Part shown: positions 23,168 through 35,162 of the stretch, one piece after another
Position numbering within the stretch: the stretch's first letter is position 1
Layout of the letters: every line of letters starts with the position of its first letter
Source: Hymenopellis radicata
Taxonomy: Eukaryota; Basidiomycota; Agaricomycetes; Agaricales; Physalacriaceae
Length of the DNA stretch: 64,000 bases
NCBI GenBank assembly: GCA_015501595.1
Contig: JADNRX010000033.1
Span: 186,001 to 250,000 of the forward strand
Direction of reading: 5' to 3'
Program-made: the position numbers and the translations under genes
The notes under the pieces: model-generated
What the model was told of the DNA's origin: nothing
What the model saw: only the letters and a program-made list of their open reading frames with translations
Database searches by the model: none

Positions 23168-25661
23168 TCAACGAAGCGCCGACATACCAAAAGTGACAGT
23201 CCCAAGCAGGGCGCACAGACGATCCAGATAGTCTAAGGTTCTGTAAGACGACATCGTGACCTGCTGCAAACAAAACGTACCTGAATCGAAACGGCGAATG
23301 CATCCAAAACCTTAAGCCGCAGTATTGGCGATTGAAAGGAATTGAGACCTTCCAAAGAGCCCGCAACTGACAAGTTGACCCCAGTAGGTAAGAGGTGGGA
23401 AGCGCGCGCGTATAGTATAGCTCCCGACACGGCCTGATACATGATCAGAACATTCAACACGTCCTGCACCGAGTTTACACACCAGCCCGACGGTAGCGCC
23501 TGTGAATCGTACAAGAAAGAACGCACTAGTCCCTGCGGCCAACTCTTCAGGCTTGAGACATCGAACGAACACTTGATAAGGGGCGTGGAACAATAAACCC
23601 ATGCCTACCCCCGAAACGAGGGGATATATGATTTGTTCAGCTCTTGAAGCTTGCGCTCCCAGCAGGATTAAAAGTCCTAGTGATAGGTATTAGACGGGAG
23701 GAGGAGTGAGTGATAATCGTGCCTAACCGAAGCCAATAGTTGATACGAAGAGACCCATTGAGATGACCAGATTCTGTCCACTTGAGTCCTGGCGGCGACG
23801 TTGCCAAAATTCGATGAACCAAGCTGCCGGCATGGATGCCAGAGAAGAGCCAAGTGAAAACGGAAGAAGTTGTAAACCCGCTTGTAAAGGAGTATATGCA
23901 TTGACTGTCTAAACCCGCGAGTCACGGTCAGGGTAGGCGCTGGCATGGGAGAACTCACCTGGAAGAAGAGCGCGAGATAGAACGTGCCCGAAGTAAATGC
24001 AAAGTTGTGTAGGAAGGTAATGACCAGGATGATCACTACATCGGGCCATCCTCAGGTCAGCACGCTTTATAAATGTATCAAATGAATCCTACCGGCGGTT
24101 GGATTTGTGAACGCTGTTGGGGGGAAGAGACAATCACGCTTCGTGCGGATTTCATATACTCCTGCGCATATTAAGATACCCAAGCCAAGTGTCAGCGTAG
24201 TAATAGTTGTGGCCGAGTTCCCTATGAATTAAGCCCGTGGGTCAGCAAACCTCCAGTCCATATGAATCGGAATGAGACTCACAGCGGTTTTGGTTCGCGA
24301 AGCTAAATCCGAAGACTATCAAGATCGTACCAGTCATGAAAAGAAGTCTGCAAACAGGGTGGAAATTAATTGACGGTGACTTCAGAACAGTGGCCGACCT
24401 ACAAGCCTCCAAAGTCAAACCGCTGCATCAGAGTTCGCATAGATGTATCGGCGGAGCGTTGGAACTTGACGTTTCGAAGCGAGAAAAGCAGGACCACAGA
24501 CGCGAAAAGGCAGACTGGCAAATTGATGTAAACTGGTACGCAGAATTAGATCGCGGAACGGATAGGCTTTGTGCACTGACATCCCCAACGCCAGCTCAGT
24601 TGAGAATCCGAGTCCGTATTCCCTATACAAATCCAAATCAACATCAACGGAGTGGACAGGGCTGGAAGATGCGCGGACCGCTAAACACGCCGCCAAGCAG
24701 TGGACCAGCTACGGCGGAACAGCTCCACGTAATACTCAAAGCCTGGGACCATTTCGCGCGACTTGAAATGGGAACGATTTCCGATGTCATTACCCATACG
24801 GAGCTGACAATCCCTCCTCCTCCAACACCTGCTATAGCACGTGAAATGATGAGCCTAGTGATGGATTGTCGTAAGCTCAGGCGATGGACCTCATGAGGTC
24901 TTACATTGTGATCGACTGTAAGGAGATGCGAGAGATGAGCGTATATCACACGTATCCGTCGAGATCAACTTGCCGTGGAGACACCGCAAAGAAGGGAGCC
25001 GAGTCCGAATATGGAGACGCTCGAGAACAACAGAACCTTAAGCTTGGGATGAGTAACGGATATTGACCATAGACGCGCTGCGCAGACTTTGCGTCCTACT
25101 AGTTCTGAGATTCTCCCATACAGTGGCTGGAATGCGGTTTGAGTTAACATATATGCGACTGCGACCCAAGTATACTGCGTTTGTGACGCATTGAATTCGC
25201 GGGAGATCGTAGGTAGACTGGTGGAAACGATGTTCTAAACCTCAGTGAGCGGGGATGTCGATTGAGACAGAGATGCACGTACCGCGTCAGTTGTTGCGAG
25301 GAAGAGGGTCAAAGCCGCCCTATGGTAATGAACCGTTAGCTAGGAAGTACGACGCGTGAAACCGAAGAACGTACCCGATGTGCGCTGCTAGAAGGCGCGT
25401 AGTGGATAGACTAGGGGTCGCTGCTACTTCGTCCTCATCGCCGACAGTAGAAGCGAGCGTCTCCCTGGTACTCGTGGGGGAGAGGTCTAGTGGGACGCTA
25501 TGGTGACCCATAGAAGCAGAAGCCGTTTGTTTCATCGTCGGTCCCGCAATTCCATCAGCGAAGTCGTTCTTTTTCTCGTCCATGTTGGGAAGCGTCTCAA
25601 GCAGCGTGAGTAAGCAGTTGGGAAGCGGGGTCGATTGTATTGCTGGTCCTGGACTCACCAT
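23168..25661 (-). CDS. MFS transporter, DHA2 (14-TM drug:H+ antiporter) type
   Basis: Multi-pass plasma or vacuolar membrane exporter of the DHA2/TRI12-like group. The N-terminus is a polar cytosolic tail (MVSPGPAIQSTPLP, or MDEKKNDFADG from the second ATG at about 25584). The first helices include AYMLTQTAFQPLYGRISELV with motif A (GRISELVGRK) after TM2. Next come LLFSSVSIFGLGSLLCGVST, RAIAGVGGGGIVSSVWVMTS, and motif C of antiporters, SCSAVAGPLLGGVFSG. Later hydrophobic exons (23300-24040) include AFFLVRFTGATVGLV and LYARASHLLPTG. At least eight introns occur. The stop assignment at 23168 (after GTVTFGMSALR) is provisional. The substrate cannot be inferred. Confidence 0.85.
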
Positions 25662-26481
25662 AATTTATGCGAAGCATTTTATAGTCGAGGGAGATGCCCG
25701 TTCGGGGTAAACACGGCTGGGTGAAAAAGGAAACACCCAAAGAAGTACTAGCTCACGAAGTGGTGGGTATGCGTCCCAAGATGAACCCGTGTATTGGAAA
25801 AAGGATTCTATGAGAAATATCAGTAAAGTTTTAAGATTAGCTAGCTGGCATAGCTTCTCGCACCTTTTCGTCTTTGTCATAATTCACCGAGGAAACATCT
25901 CCATTAGCCTTACAAGACGGCCGATAGTATTGGGAAGCCTCGATTTGGCGTTCTGTAGAAGGTCAGTGGTGACCTACAGAGTCGCATGTGGATTCGCCTG
26001 CAGTCAGAAATCGGTCAGGTCACATCAATCGAAGCCTGGGCAATTCTCAAGGGTGCGAAAGGAGGAACAAGGGCGCAGAGACTCCCAGTACGAAATATCA
26101 TACCCCTCGGACTTAGATGCATGAACGCATCAAGCAAGCATCAAGTTAAGGTAATCCATGAACCCCATGTTTCGAAGATTGGTCGAGGCCAAATTCCAAC
26201 TCCGCTGGCAATGCGGCCGAAGTGATGAGCAGTGCAATCAAGTTGACTGTAAAATACACGACATTAGCTGAAGGATAATAAGTGCGGTAAAGATCTATAG
26301 TCTGTATAATCATGCCGTGGCCCTCTTCTTCTCTTCTTCTTCTTCTGAGTCCTGACCGTTTTTGTCCGCTTTGCCGACAGTCGTATCGTGGGATTCCCTT
26401 GGTCTGCCACTACAAGAGTAGGATGCAAATAAGAAGTTGAGGGATGATGTTGGCGAAAAGATAGAAGACATGCCAATAAAA
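25662..26481. other. Intergenic between MFS and MDJ1 genes
   Basis: About 820 bp with no supported gene. Open frames at 25789-26124 (plus) and 25665-25880 (minus) overlap and look random. The minus-strand reading just left of 26482 contains a Glu/Lys-rich frame (about 26310-26380), but it lies beyond the MDJ1 stop and is treated as 3' sequence. Confidence 0.4.
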
Positions 26482-28215
26482 TCAAAGCCCAGTGAGCTCT
26501 CGTATTCTTTGCCAAGCGCGAGACAGCCAGCCACCAAAGGGTGACTGGTGTGTAAAAGAAGGCATACCGTTATCATGATCATCTTCTCTCGCTTCTTGCG
26601 ATTGCGCAGAAGAGTGCTGTCCGGTGCCCAAATCCTTTGAAGAGCTACGACCTTCTACTTCGTCGGCGTATGCTTGTATGAAGTCCCGTTGCCGGGAACT
26701 TAGAACTCTGCAATGGATGGCATCATTAAACGAAGAATATGACGACAGACCAAGACTTGCCTTGGGACAGTAAGATTGAACGTGACATAGAGGTCCCCAC
26801 TAAATCCACGAGATTGAGGGACCCCTCGCCTCTTCAATACCATCTCTTCGCCCTGTTGAGTACCAGCCGGCAAACGCACATCGACTTCCCCGTCGATGGT
26901 CGGCACGCGGACCTTACCGCCGAGAAGGGCAGTATGGAAAGGAATCTGAGCCTGATGGTACAGATTCGCTCCTTGTCGAGTGAACTGCTTAGACTGAGTG
27001 ACCCGTATTCTAACGAATAAATCTCCCGGACTTCCACGCCCTCCAACCGGAGCATCACCGGCACCGGATACTTGTATCGTCATGCCGTCTTCGACGCCTG
27101 CGAATGAAGATAGGTAAAACAAGAAAAGGACTCATGGGCAAGTTTGCGAACGCACCTGGTGGTACATCGACATCTATGGTCTGCGAGGTTCTAACTTTTC
27201 CAACGCCACCGCAAGGAGCACAGCGACCACTGCGAGGAACCGTACTTCCAGTGCCACCACACGCATTGCATGTGCTTGCCATCCGGAATCCAGAATCGAT
27301 GTTAAAGGTTCTTGTTCCGGAACCGCCACATGTCGTACAGGTTGAACGCTTGGCGCCTGACTTTAAGCCAGAACCGGAGCAAGAACTGCAGTCTACGACA
27401 GGAGAAATTTTGACTTTGCGCTTGGTGCCCTTGCACGATTCCATGAACGAGATATTGATGCTAGCCTCGATGTCTTCGCCGCGCATGGAACCAGGCCGAC
27501 CAAAGGGAGAGTCATTGTGGAGTGCACCAAACAGTGATTCAAAGAAACTAGATCCCCCTGCCTGGCCACCAGCCCCAAACGCTGAGGAGAAGTCATGGAA
27601 ACTGGCACCACCACCACTGAAAGCTTGCGAAAACGCGTTCGGATCGAAGCCAGGTTGTTGTGAAGCGGATCCATACTGGTCAAAGGCAGCCCGTTTCTTC
27701 TCATCCTTGAGCGTCTATAGAGGATTGAGCCGCACACAATGTGAAAAGGAGGGTGAAGCTGACATCATAGGCTTCCTGGATTTCAACAAACTTGTCGCGC
27801 GCATTCTTGTCAGAATTGGTATCTGGATGGTATTTCCGCGCAAGCTAAAGGCTATGAGCCGACGAGGACAAGGACAGACTCGGGAATAACGTACGGCAAA
27901 GTAGGCTTTCTTAACGTCCGCCTGACTGGCATCTTTGGCTACGCCAAGTGTTTTATACGGGTCTTTCGATGCCCCGAGAGGTGCTGTGGCATGCAGTGTA
28001 CGCTAAAAAGCTGTCAAACAGTCGTTCCGCGGAGACAAGAGAGGACGTACCCTATCACTGGGCCGTTTTGAAGAGAGCCAAGGGTGTGGGGTTCGAAGGA
28101 TGTTATTAGGACATGGTGATCGGTAGACAGAAAACGAGCGGATAGGCGAGAAGGCGGATGGTCTGGAGCACGAGTAGAAGGCAATGAAGGAGAAACGACG
28201 AGTTGGTAGACGCAT
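26482..28215 (-). CDS. MDJ1: Mitochondrial type I DnaJ chaperone Mdj1
   Basis: Hsp40 co-chaperone of matrix Hsp70 for folding imported proteins and maintaining mtDNA. The start MRLPTRRFSFIAFYSCSRPS is a basic, hydroxyl-rich presequence. The J domain reads DPYKTLGVAKDASQADVKKA, then YHPDTN and FVEIQEAYDVL. A Gly/Phe-rich linker follows (FSQAFSGGGASFHDF). The zinc-binding domain has four CxxCxGxG repeats: CSSCSGSG, CTTCGGSG, CNACGGTG and CAPCGGVG. The client-binding C-domain has VEDGMTIQVSGAGDAPVGGR and GDLFVRIRV, then LYHQAQIPFHTALLGGKVRV and SGDLYVTFNL. I choose the stop at 26482-26484 because that frame ends PFGGWLSRAWQRIRELTGL, resembling other fungal Mdj1 tails. About seven introns are present. 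The gene is 118 bp downstream of, and on the same strand as, the SET gene. Confidence 0.93.
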
Positions 28216-28333
28216 TCGGCCGGTGATGGCAGAGTCGCAAAAGCAAGCGGGTGAAAATTTGTGTGCTTATTTGGCCAATCCCCGATTGGTTACACGTGCG
28301 CTGCCGATCATAGTATACGCGTAAAGTCAGCCA

Positions 28334-28948
28334 TTATTTCTCCCTCTCCCTCCACCACGACCGACCATAAGAAACAAGGATCTCTTCGCCCCGCTTCAGA
28401 GTAGAATTTGACCAGATACTCATTCTCAGCTCCCCATTTATATCACGCCCGTCAACAAATATCGCATTCGGCTTCTGTTTCACTCCTCGAAAATCGTTGA
28501 TAAAGCGAGCTTCGTTCCCCATCTTACTCGCATCTATGCCAACGGACATTCCATCTTGAAAGCGGTGTAGGGAGAGATCGTAGTTGCTATCAGGACGCTC
28601 TTCGACATGGATCTCCTGGTAAAATATCATCCTTCTGTTCCTTTACAATATAAGTACAAGTACCCCGATGTAATCAATAATGTGTGTCTTGGCCGCTATT
28701 TTCTTTGCTGAGAACAAGCCAAATTGGCCGAATGCTGGGTGAGCCGGGTCGGTAATGACGCGAATAATGACTTGGGAGCCGGAGTTGTCGCCAGAACACT
28801 GTGACTTTCCCGGAGAGGGTTGAATGAATGTTTTGGTCGAAGTAGAAACAGAAGAATGGAATTTGGACGCTTTGAGAAAGACAACATCTTTTGGCCAGTG
28901 GGGAGGAGTTCGCAGCGTCATCAGAGGAGGGATACACCGTGGGAACAT
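28334..28948 (-). CDS. Small SET-domain protein (putative lysine methyltransferase)
   Basis: Compact SET protein of about 190 residues with no other domain. The start is MFPRCIPPLMTLRTPP at 28948; an in-frame ATG at 28921 is the alternative. SET features in order are HPAFGQFGLFSAKKIAAKT (the GxG-like cofactor entry), HIIDYIG spliced to EIHVEERPDSNYDLSL, GIDASKMGNEARFINDFRG in place of the usual RFxNHxC knot segment, PNAIFVDG, and RGEEILVSYGRSWW corresponding to GEEixxdYG with the catalytic Tyr. An Asp replaces the His of the canonical NH motif, as I recall for some ATXR-like and fungal SET proteins, so activity is plausible but unproven. Only 51 bp separate its ATG from the divergent CK2 alpha ATG. 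Confidence 0.82.
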
Positions 28949-28999
28949 CGTCGTCCTTGTTTAGCGGCTTCTCTGACGCCGCCGTCTCCTTCTCTCCAA

Positions 29000-30382
29000 A
29001 TGGGCCGGTCGTCGACGAAATCCGTCGCCAGAGTCTACGCAGATGTCAACTCCAGGCTTGGACCGACATGGCATGAATACGGTGCGTTTGTCATCGCCAT
29101 CATGGCGCTCCATCCTCACACGTTTTCCAGACAATCTCCAGGTGCAGTGGGGATCCCAAGACCACTATGAGATCGTTAGAAAAGTAGGAAGGGGGAAATA
29201 TTCAGAGGTGCGCAGATCTGTGGTCTCTCCTGCCCTTCATGACACCGGCTCCAGGTCTTCGAAGGCGTGAATGTAGTCACCGAAGAGAAATGCATCGTCA
29301 AGGTGCTCAAGCCGGTCAAGAAGAAGAAAATTAAGCGCGAAATCAAGATTCTGCAGAACCTGGCGGGGGGTCCCAACGTTGTCGCGCTTCTGGACGTAGT
29401 TCGCGATCAGGCGTCCAAGATTCCTAGTCTGATCACAGAATACGTTCACAATGTTGACTTCAAAGTTCTATACCCACGTTTCACTGATCTGGACGTCCGA
29501 TTCTACATGTATGAACTTTTGAAGGTGGGTTTACGTCGCAGTTTTCGCAGTACCCGATTAAACTTGTTCCAGGCTCTAGATTTCTGTCATTCGAAAGGCA
29601 TAATGCATAGAGATGTTAAGCCGCACAACGTTATGATAGATCATGACCTTCGCAAGGTATCTCGGTCGTCATTCCCCATATGGCTTCGTCTCATATCTTC
29701 GCTGTTTAGTTACGGCTTATTGACTGGGGTCTTGCCGAGTTTTACCATCCCAAAACGCAGTACAATGTCCGCGTAGCCTCTCGGTACTTCAAGGGTCCAG
29801 AACTGCTCGTCGACTTCCAAGAATATGACTACAGTCTCGACATGTGGAGTTACGGGTGCATGTTTGCCTCTATGGTAGCTTTCCATCCTTCTGTCGCCTT
29901 CCACATTTTCATGAATCATGATCAAGATCTTCCGAAAGGAACCCTTTTTCCATGGCCACGACAATTATGACCAACTGGTCAAGATCGCCAAGGTTCTGGG
30001 AACAGACGAGCTCTTTGTGTACATTGAAAAATATCATATTCGTCTCGACTCACAGTACGACGAGATTCTCGGAAGGTATCTGCTCCAAGTCCTTCTGCAT
30101 GCCTCTAGAATACTGAACACGTCGTTCCAGATATCCCAGAAAACCGTGGACGCGGTTTATAACCTCTGAGAACCAAAGATACATCTCAAATGAAGCCATC
30201 GATCTATTGGACAAACTACTACGATATGATCACCAGGACCGACTAACCGCCCGCGAAGCTCAAGCGCAGCCCTATTTTCGTCAGCGCTACCCTCCCCAAT
30301 GGCCAGCTCGTATACTAACTTTTGCTCAGTTCCGATTCGGACGGCCGCCGCCGCCGAAAGTGATTCTGCTGTGTCAGAGTAA
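29000..30382 (+). CDS. CKA1: Casein kinase II catalytic (alpha) subunit
   Basis: Constitutively active Ser/Thr kinase of the CK2 holoenzyme. The start [20 protein letters not shown] is followed by the CK2 N-terminal segment [20 protein letters not shown] with the glycine loop. Next is [20 protein letters not shown], with the catalytic Lys and the basic substrate cluster. The catalytic loop is [23 protein letters not shown] replaces DFG ([13 protein letters not shown]), and the APE region is [20 protein letters not shown]. After a final 50-nt intron with a TACTAAC-type branch site the C-terminus reads [20 protein letters not shown], ending at TAA 30380-30382. All CK2 hallmarks are present and the length is typical. 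It is transcribed head-to-head with the SET gene. Confidence 0.95.
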
Positions 30383-30812
30383 CCACTTCATAATCCCTGC
30401 TCACCCTTGTCGCCTGCTCTCTATCCTGCTTGTGTATATAGATGTTGTGAAACTACTTTTATATCGCTTCATCCATATCAAGCTATGCAAATTATTTCCG
30501 TTTCTAATACGCACTGCCACGAACACGTGCTGTTGAGCTCTTGAGGTACGTCTGACCTCATGTGCCTGTTGTCTGCTCAGTCTGACCATCCATCAGTACG
30601 CTCCATGTGTGACTCTCGCTGTCTGTCCCCGTGAATTTGCTTCAGCGTGATAGAGGCGCGTTTGAGCTCCTCGAATAGCCCGATAAGTACATCTGGGACG
30701 CACAAGTTATCAAGTCACCACATGGGTGCAGATTCTTTTACTGCCTCTCGGCGAAACACAAGGCTCATAAGGTAGATGAGGATGGTTATCGAAGGTATCA
30801 AATCTGCCCAGC
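30383..30812. other. Intergenic between CK2 alpha and chitinase
   Basis: About 430 bp holding the CKA1 3' region and the chitinase promoter. I see no convincing TATA box or gene here. A longer reading frame into this region exists only if the last CKA1 intron is ignored. Confidence 0.4.
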
Positions 30813-33109
30813 ATGACCCTCCTTTCCTTTCCGCTCCTTGCATTCAATGCTTTGATTTTGCCTTCCTTAATGTCGCCAGTGGTGGCTTTCGACAGTTCTC
30901 GATACGATAATGTAAGTTCTCACATGAATCGTGTCTCATACTGTCTCGTCTTAAAGCCGCTGCTTCTCCAGGTCGCCGTGTATGCTTCCCTCGATGCATC
31001 AAGCTCGTCAAGATGTTGACTCTTTCATCTGACTAGCTATTGGGGTCAGAACTCGTACGGCGCTACACATTCAGATGTAGATAATTTCCAGAAGACTCTG
31101 TCTTTCTATTGCAACGCACGGCATTTTCGCGCACAACGCTGGCCCGCTTGTGCTAATTTTGTCATTTAGGACGAAGCCATCGACGTGATTCCAGTCGCAT
31201 TTCTTAATGTCTTCTTCGGACCTGGCGATGTGCCGTCAATTAATCTAGCCAACGTACGCTGCATATTCATGACCTCTTCAAGCGCCTACTGATCGTGCCG
31301 TGCCGGTGGGTCTAACAGACGTGCAATACTGTTGATAATGCCACGTTCCCTGACACCGACCTTCCCGATTGCTCGGCATTAGCATCGGACATCACGCAAT
31401 GCCAGGCGAAAGGGAAGATCGTGACTCTCAGTCTTGGTGGTGCGACTGGATCTGTAGGATTTGGTTCTGATGACCAGGCGAGAACATTCGCGAACACAAT
31501 TTGGAACCTCTTTCTTGGAGGTTCCTCGGACACTCGTCCGTTTGGGAACGCGGTCCTAGATGGGTATTTGTGACAGGTCCTTTTTTATCTGAGCTGGATT
31601 TGATTCTTCTCAGTGTCGACCTTGACATCGAAGGTGGAACCTCAAGCGGATATCCAGCCTTTGTTAACGAGATTAGGTCACTCTCAAGCGGGGCAAATAA
31701 GCAGTGCGTTGGCACGCTTGACCACGAGTTTTCTGCCTTCCACAGCTTCTTAACAACAGGTACTATATTACTGCCGCTCCTCAATGTGTATTTCCAGACT
31801 CCGCCTTGGGTGGTGTCCTCAACTCAGCCAACTTTGATGCCATTTACGGTGAGTTCTCGCTTCCTCCAGTTCTCCGATCTTCCGTCATATGTGTCCACAG
31901 TTCAGGTAGGTCTTGATCGCCTCGTTATTACGTTCACTCAACTGTCGACAAGTTCTACAACAATCCGTGTGGATTAACTCACTTTGGGGAAGCCTCCGTA
32001 AGTACCGGCGTTTAACCGCTGTGCTCTTCTCATAACGAAACCGCAGAACTGGAATTTTGGCTTATGGTAGCACACTGTATCGCCTTCTAAATCCCGTCAC
32101 TCACCCAAGTTAGGGATAACTGGGCTCGTGAAACTAGTCCTAACCCAAATGTGAAAGTATACATTGGCGCGCCTGCGTCTCCCACGGCAGCCGGGTCAGG
32201 GTATATCGACATCGACGCTCTCAGTGATATCGCGGTACAGATGCGCAACAGCTTCCCTTCCTTCGGGGGTGTCATGCTGTGGGATGCATCTCAGGCGTAT
32301 GGTGTGTCCTATCCCTGTTTAACAGTTCATCTTCACTTACGTGACGCTTCCAGCGAATGGTCGTTATGACCTGTCCATCAAGAATGCCCTAGTCGCCGCG
32401 GGGGGTACAGGGTTCCCGTTTCCTGCATGCTCAGCTCCAACCTACGTGTCTGGCGGGGCCTATACTGGCGGATCACAAGTGTCTTTTGACGGGCAAGTCT
32501 CGACATTCGTACCCTTATTTCCCAGTCAACCTCATGTTTGTCTATACATAGGTACATGTGGGAGGTAGGGACCTTGTCAGTTTTACTTACTATGACCACG
32601 CTGTTGACGTCTGGACAAGGCTAAATGGTGGACCTCTGCGGAGCCGGCAAGCAATCCCAACGGAGATTGGAGTGCCAGTAAGTCCCTCCGAATTTTAGGA
32701 ACAAACAGACATTCACGATCGGTTTGCAGTAAGCGCATGCAGTGGAAGCTCCGGAGGGTCAAGCACAACCACCTCTGTCGGAAGCACACCAACCTCCGGT
32801 GGGAGCTGCGCGGGTATAGACGCTTGGGCTGCTACCTCGATATATACAGGAGGGCAGCAGGCGGTGTATCAGTGAGCTATGTTTTAGCGTCATTCGAAAT
32901 CGTATTGAACCTTGTACCTAGGAATCATCTCTGGTCAGCGCAGTGGTGGACACAAGGTGACACACCAGGCGGTAAGTTGTGTATTTAATACCACGATCTA
33001 TCTGACGGAATCTTTAGGAAGTGCGGGGGTGTGGCTTGATAAAGGTGTTTGTACATCTCTGACCGGAAGGTTGAGTTCTTCCCAGTTTCGTATTTTCAAA
33101 GGTTTCTAA
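30813..33109 (+). CDS. Secreted GH18 class III endochitinase with C-terminal chitin-binding modules
   Basis: Endochitinase for cell-wall remodelling or nutrition. The start [20 protein letters not shown] is a signal peptide. GH18 strands follow: [20 protein letters not shown] (spliced), [20 protein letters not shown] and [20 protein letters not shown]. The DxDxE catalytic motif is VDLDIEGG, preceded across an intron by NAVLDG, and the substrate-side strand is [33 protein letters not shown] completes the barrel. The C-terminus carries a Ser/Thr/Gly-rich linker and aromatic CBM5/12-like repeats. One begins [15 protein letters not shown]; the other is [18 protein letters not shown] with [16 protein letters not shown] and [10 protein letters not shown]. 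The frame continues to TAA 33109 past the last Cys. More than twelve introns are present. It converges on the exonuclease gene. Confidence 0.9.
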
Positions 33110-33248
33110 ATAAATGTGGCACACGTCTATCGCACACTCACCATAGACTTCCAAATGGTGTAGTCTTCCATAAATACAACAATCGATTCGCTTTCGCTGT
33201 GATACGCTCTTCAGAAAGTGCCACAGCCACCTCGAACTACTACATATA

Positions 33249-34228
33249 TTACAATTCCGGTAAAATGGTATCGTCACGTCCCGGCCGTGTCGGCTTTCCT
33301 TTCCGCTTGGCGGGACGACGAGAAGCAGAAGCATTTTTGACCTCTGGAAGCGGACCGGCATCATAGTTTGGATTGAAGGCGAACCAAGGCACGAGTGAGG
33401 ATGCAAGACCCCAGATAATATCTTCCGAGGATTCTATACAGTTGCCAAGTACGGTTTGGGTGGGCGAAGTGGCGTAGAGGCGCCCTCTAATTGCATGGAA
33501 CGTGAAGAGCGTGTGATCAATTGTTGGCTCGAGTGAATGTAGATGAGCGTAGATCGCATAACCAGCATGAGCATCGTTGGCAGCATCTGAGGGGTGCTTA
33601 GTCGATTGGTAGATGAAGATGTCCTAGTGCTCACAGAGCTGCTGTTCTTCCGATAGCGTGGCGGCCCAATTGGATCGAGATATTCGTCCTTTAGGTAACA
33701 CGCAATTGAAATAGCTTTCGACGAGTCTGGCGAGCCCAATAGGATCCGAATATCTGCCTTTCCAGCGCGCGTTATCGACCGAACGCGCCAGAAGACTAAG
33801 ATCCACACAGGAAAGAACAGAGACATTCCAATCTCTGTAGAGTTTTTTGACATCGTCTGCGTGGGTAGTATAAGCTCGAGACCAAGCAGAGGAACAGAGC
33901 ACTACAGACTTTGAATACCAACTCCAACCTTCAGAACGGCAGGATTCTCGAGCAGCTCTTTGAGACGGGACGGGAAAGAATCCATGGCAGAGACTTGGAA
34001 TAGAAAGGCAATGTCACTTGTGGCAATTTGAACAAGAGAGACAGGATGCTCCATTTCGCCCTTCACGAATGATGGCCGCCATTCCAGGTCGAATCCGCAA
34101 TGCCCAGTATATGAGGCGAGCTGAGAACCAATAGCGGAGTTGGCCGCGTGTACGTCTGTAATGTACATCTGGGGCACTCCGACATACTTGGCAGCAGGTT
34201 GCTTTGAGGTGGCAATATTGCGCTTCAT
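33249..34228 (-). CDS. 3'-5' exonuclease, WRN-exonuclease-like (DEDDy)
   Basis: RNase-H-fold exonuclease domain protein. The start is MKRNIATSKQPAAKYVGVPQ. The first acidic motif is GFDLEWRPSF (DxE), followed by VSLVQIATSDIAFLFQVSAM and LKVGVGIQ. DDVKKLYRDWNVSVLSCVDL holds the second acidic region. GLARLVESYF, NWAATLSEEQQL and, after an intron with donor GTGAGC, YAANDAHAGYAIYAHLH supply the Exo III Tyr-Asp motif. The C-terminus is basic (SRRPAKRKGKPTRPGR), likely a nuclear localisation signal, ending LPEL at the TAA complementary to 33249-33251. There is no helicase domain, so it resembles the separate exonuclease proteins of plants and fungi rather than full WRN. The chitinase stop lies 139 bp away, tail to tail. 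Confidence 0.87.
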
Positions 34229-34592
34229 TTTGGTCGAGAGTTGAGGAGGAAACTGACGAACGCTAAGTAAGTAATGCTCGGAGCGAGGCTGGGAACACGT
34301 GATGTCCGATCATTTTGTTACCAAATCCGGCACTCACCTGCTTGACGTATCCTACTTGCCTCCCTAGGCTCCTACACCTGGCACGTCCTGGGACTGCAAA
34401 GGATATCTGACACTGTGATGAGCGTTGCAGAATTGAAAAATGTGAAGGCCGCGTGCGTGTCCGAATGGCGCAACATTTATTTCAGGATAGGCTATTTTTG
34501 CTCTATACCAAGAGAAATGCCAAGGCCAAGCCCACGTATGCATTTAAATATGAAGCCAGTTTGAACTTCCTCCTCCCCAACCCTTCATATCC

Positions 34593-35162
34593 ATGCCTGC
34601 TCACATTGATCTCTTTGCTACCGCGCGCGAGCTGGTCAACCAGGTCAGTGCCCTGCGGTTCAGAGCATTCTAATACTCACCAGTGCTTTAGCCTCCACCA
34701 CCTTCACTGCGCGAAATCTTGAGTGCATATCGCGCGAAAGGCGACGGGGATCGTGACATGTTGCTCGCCATGCTCAACGCTAAGACAGCAGAAGAGCAAT
34801 CCCATTCCAATCGTGCTGCACTTTGTCGCACGCTCATCGAAGCGCAACAGCACATATCCTACCCGCCATCCCCGCCGATGCACCATGACTACTACCTTCC
34901 CACACCATCTGCGTTGGTCCACTCTCCACCGCATTCCTCTCGTGATGCTCCGCTACCGAAACGAAATCATTATCACCATCGCGGTCACTCACCATACACA
35001 TTAGCACCGATGAGTGAGTCGCGAAAGCGTCTCCGAGCGTCCCAGTCGCCGCCCCGGGATAGAGAACCACCGTCCCCGGTTTCCACTTCCTCTTCGATTA
35101 CAGACTCCCCGCGCTCGGCAAGGCCTTCAATGGCTATCGGGCTCTACTCTCCACTGGGCTGA
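34593..35162 (+). CDS. Small Pro/Ser/His-rich protein of unknown function
   Basis: Two-exon gene. Exon 1 encodes MPAHIDLFATARELVNQ and is joined, after an intron with GTCAGT donor and TTTAG acceptor, to PPPPSLREILSAYRAKGDGD. The first 50 residues look folded and helical (SLREILSAY, DMLLAMLNAKTAEEQSHSNR, AALCRTLIEAQQHI). The remainder is a disordered Pro/Ser/His/Arg-rich tail with SP motifs (ASQSPPRDREPPSPVSTSSS) that could be phosphorylated. About 170 residues in total, ending MAIGLYSPLG at TGA 35160-35162. I believe similar small proteins occur in other Agaricomycetes but cannot name a family. A role in regulation or the nucleus would be a guess. Confidence 0.65.

Noticed and set aside
26310..26582. 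Alternative MDJ1 C-terminus ending EEEEEKKRATA
   Set aside because: The frame that ends PFGGWLSRAWQRIRELTGL at 26482 continues directly from the previous exon and looks like a fungal Mdj1 tail, so the Glu-rich frame is downstream of the stop.
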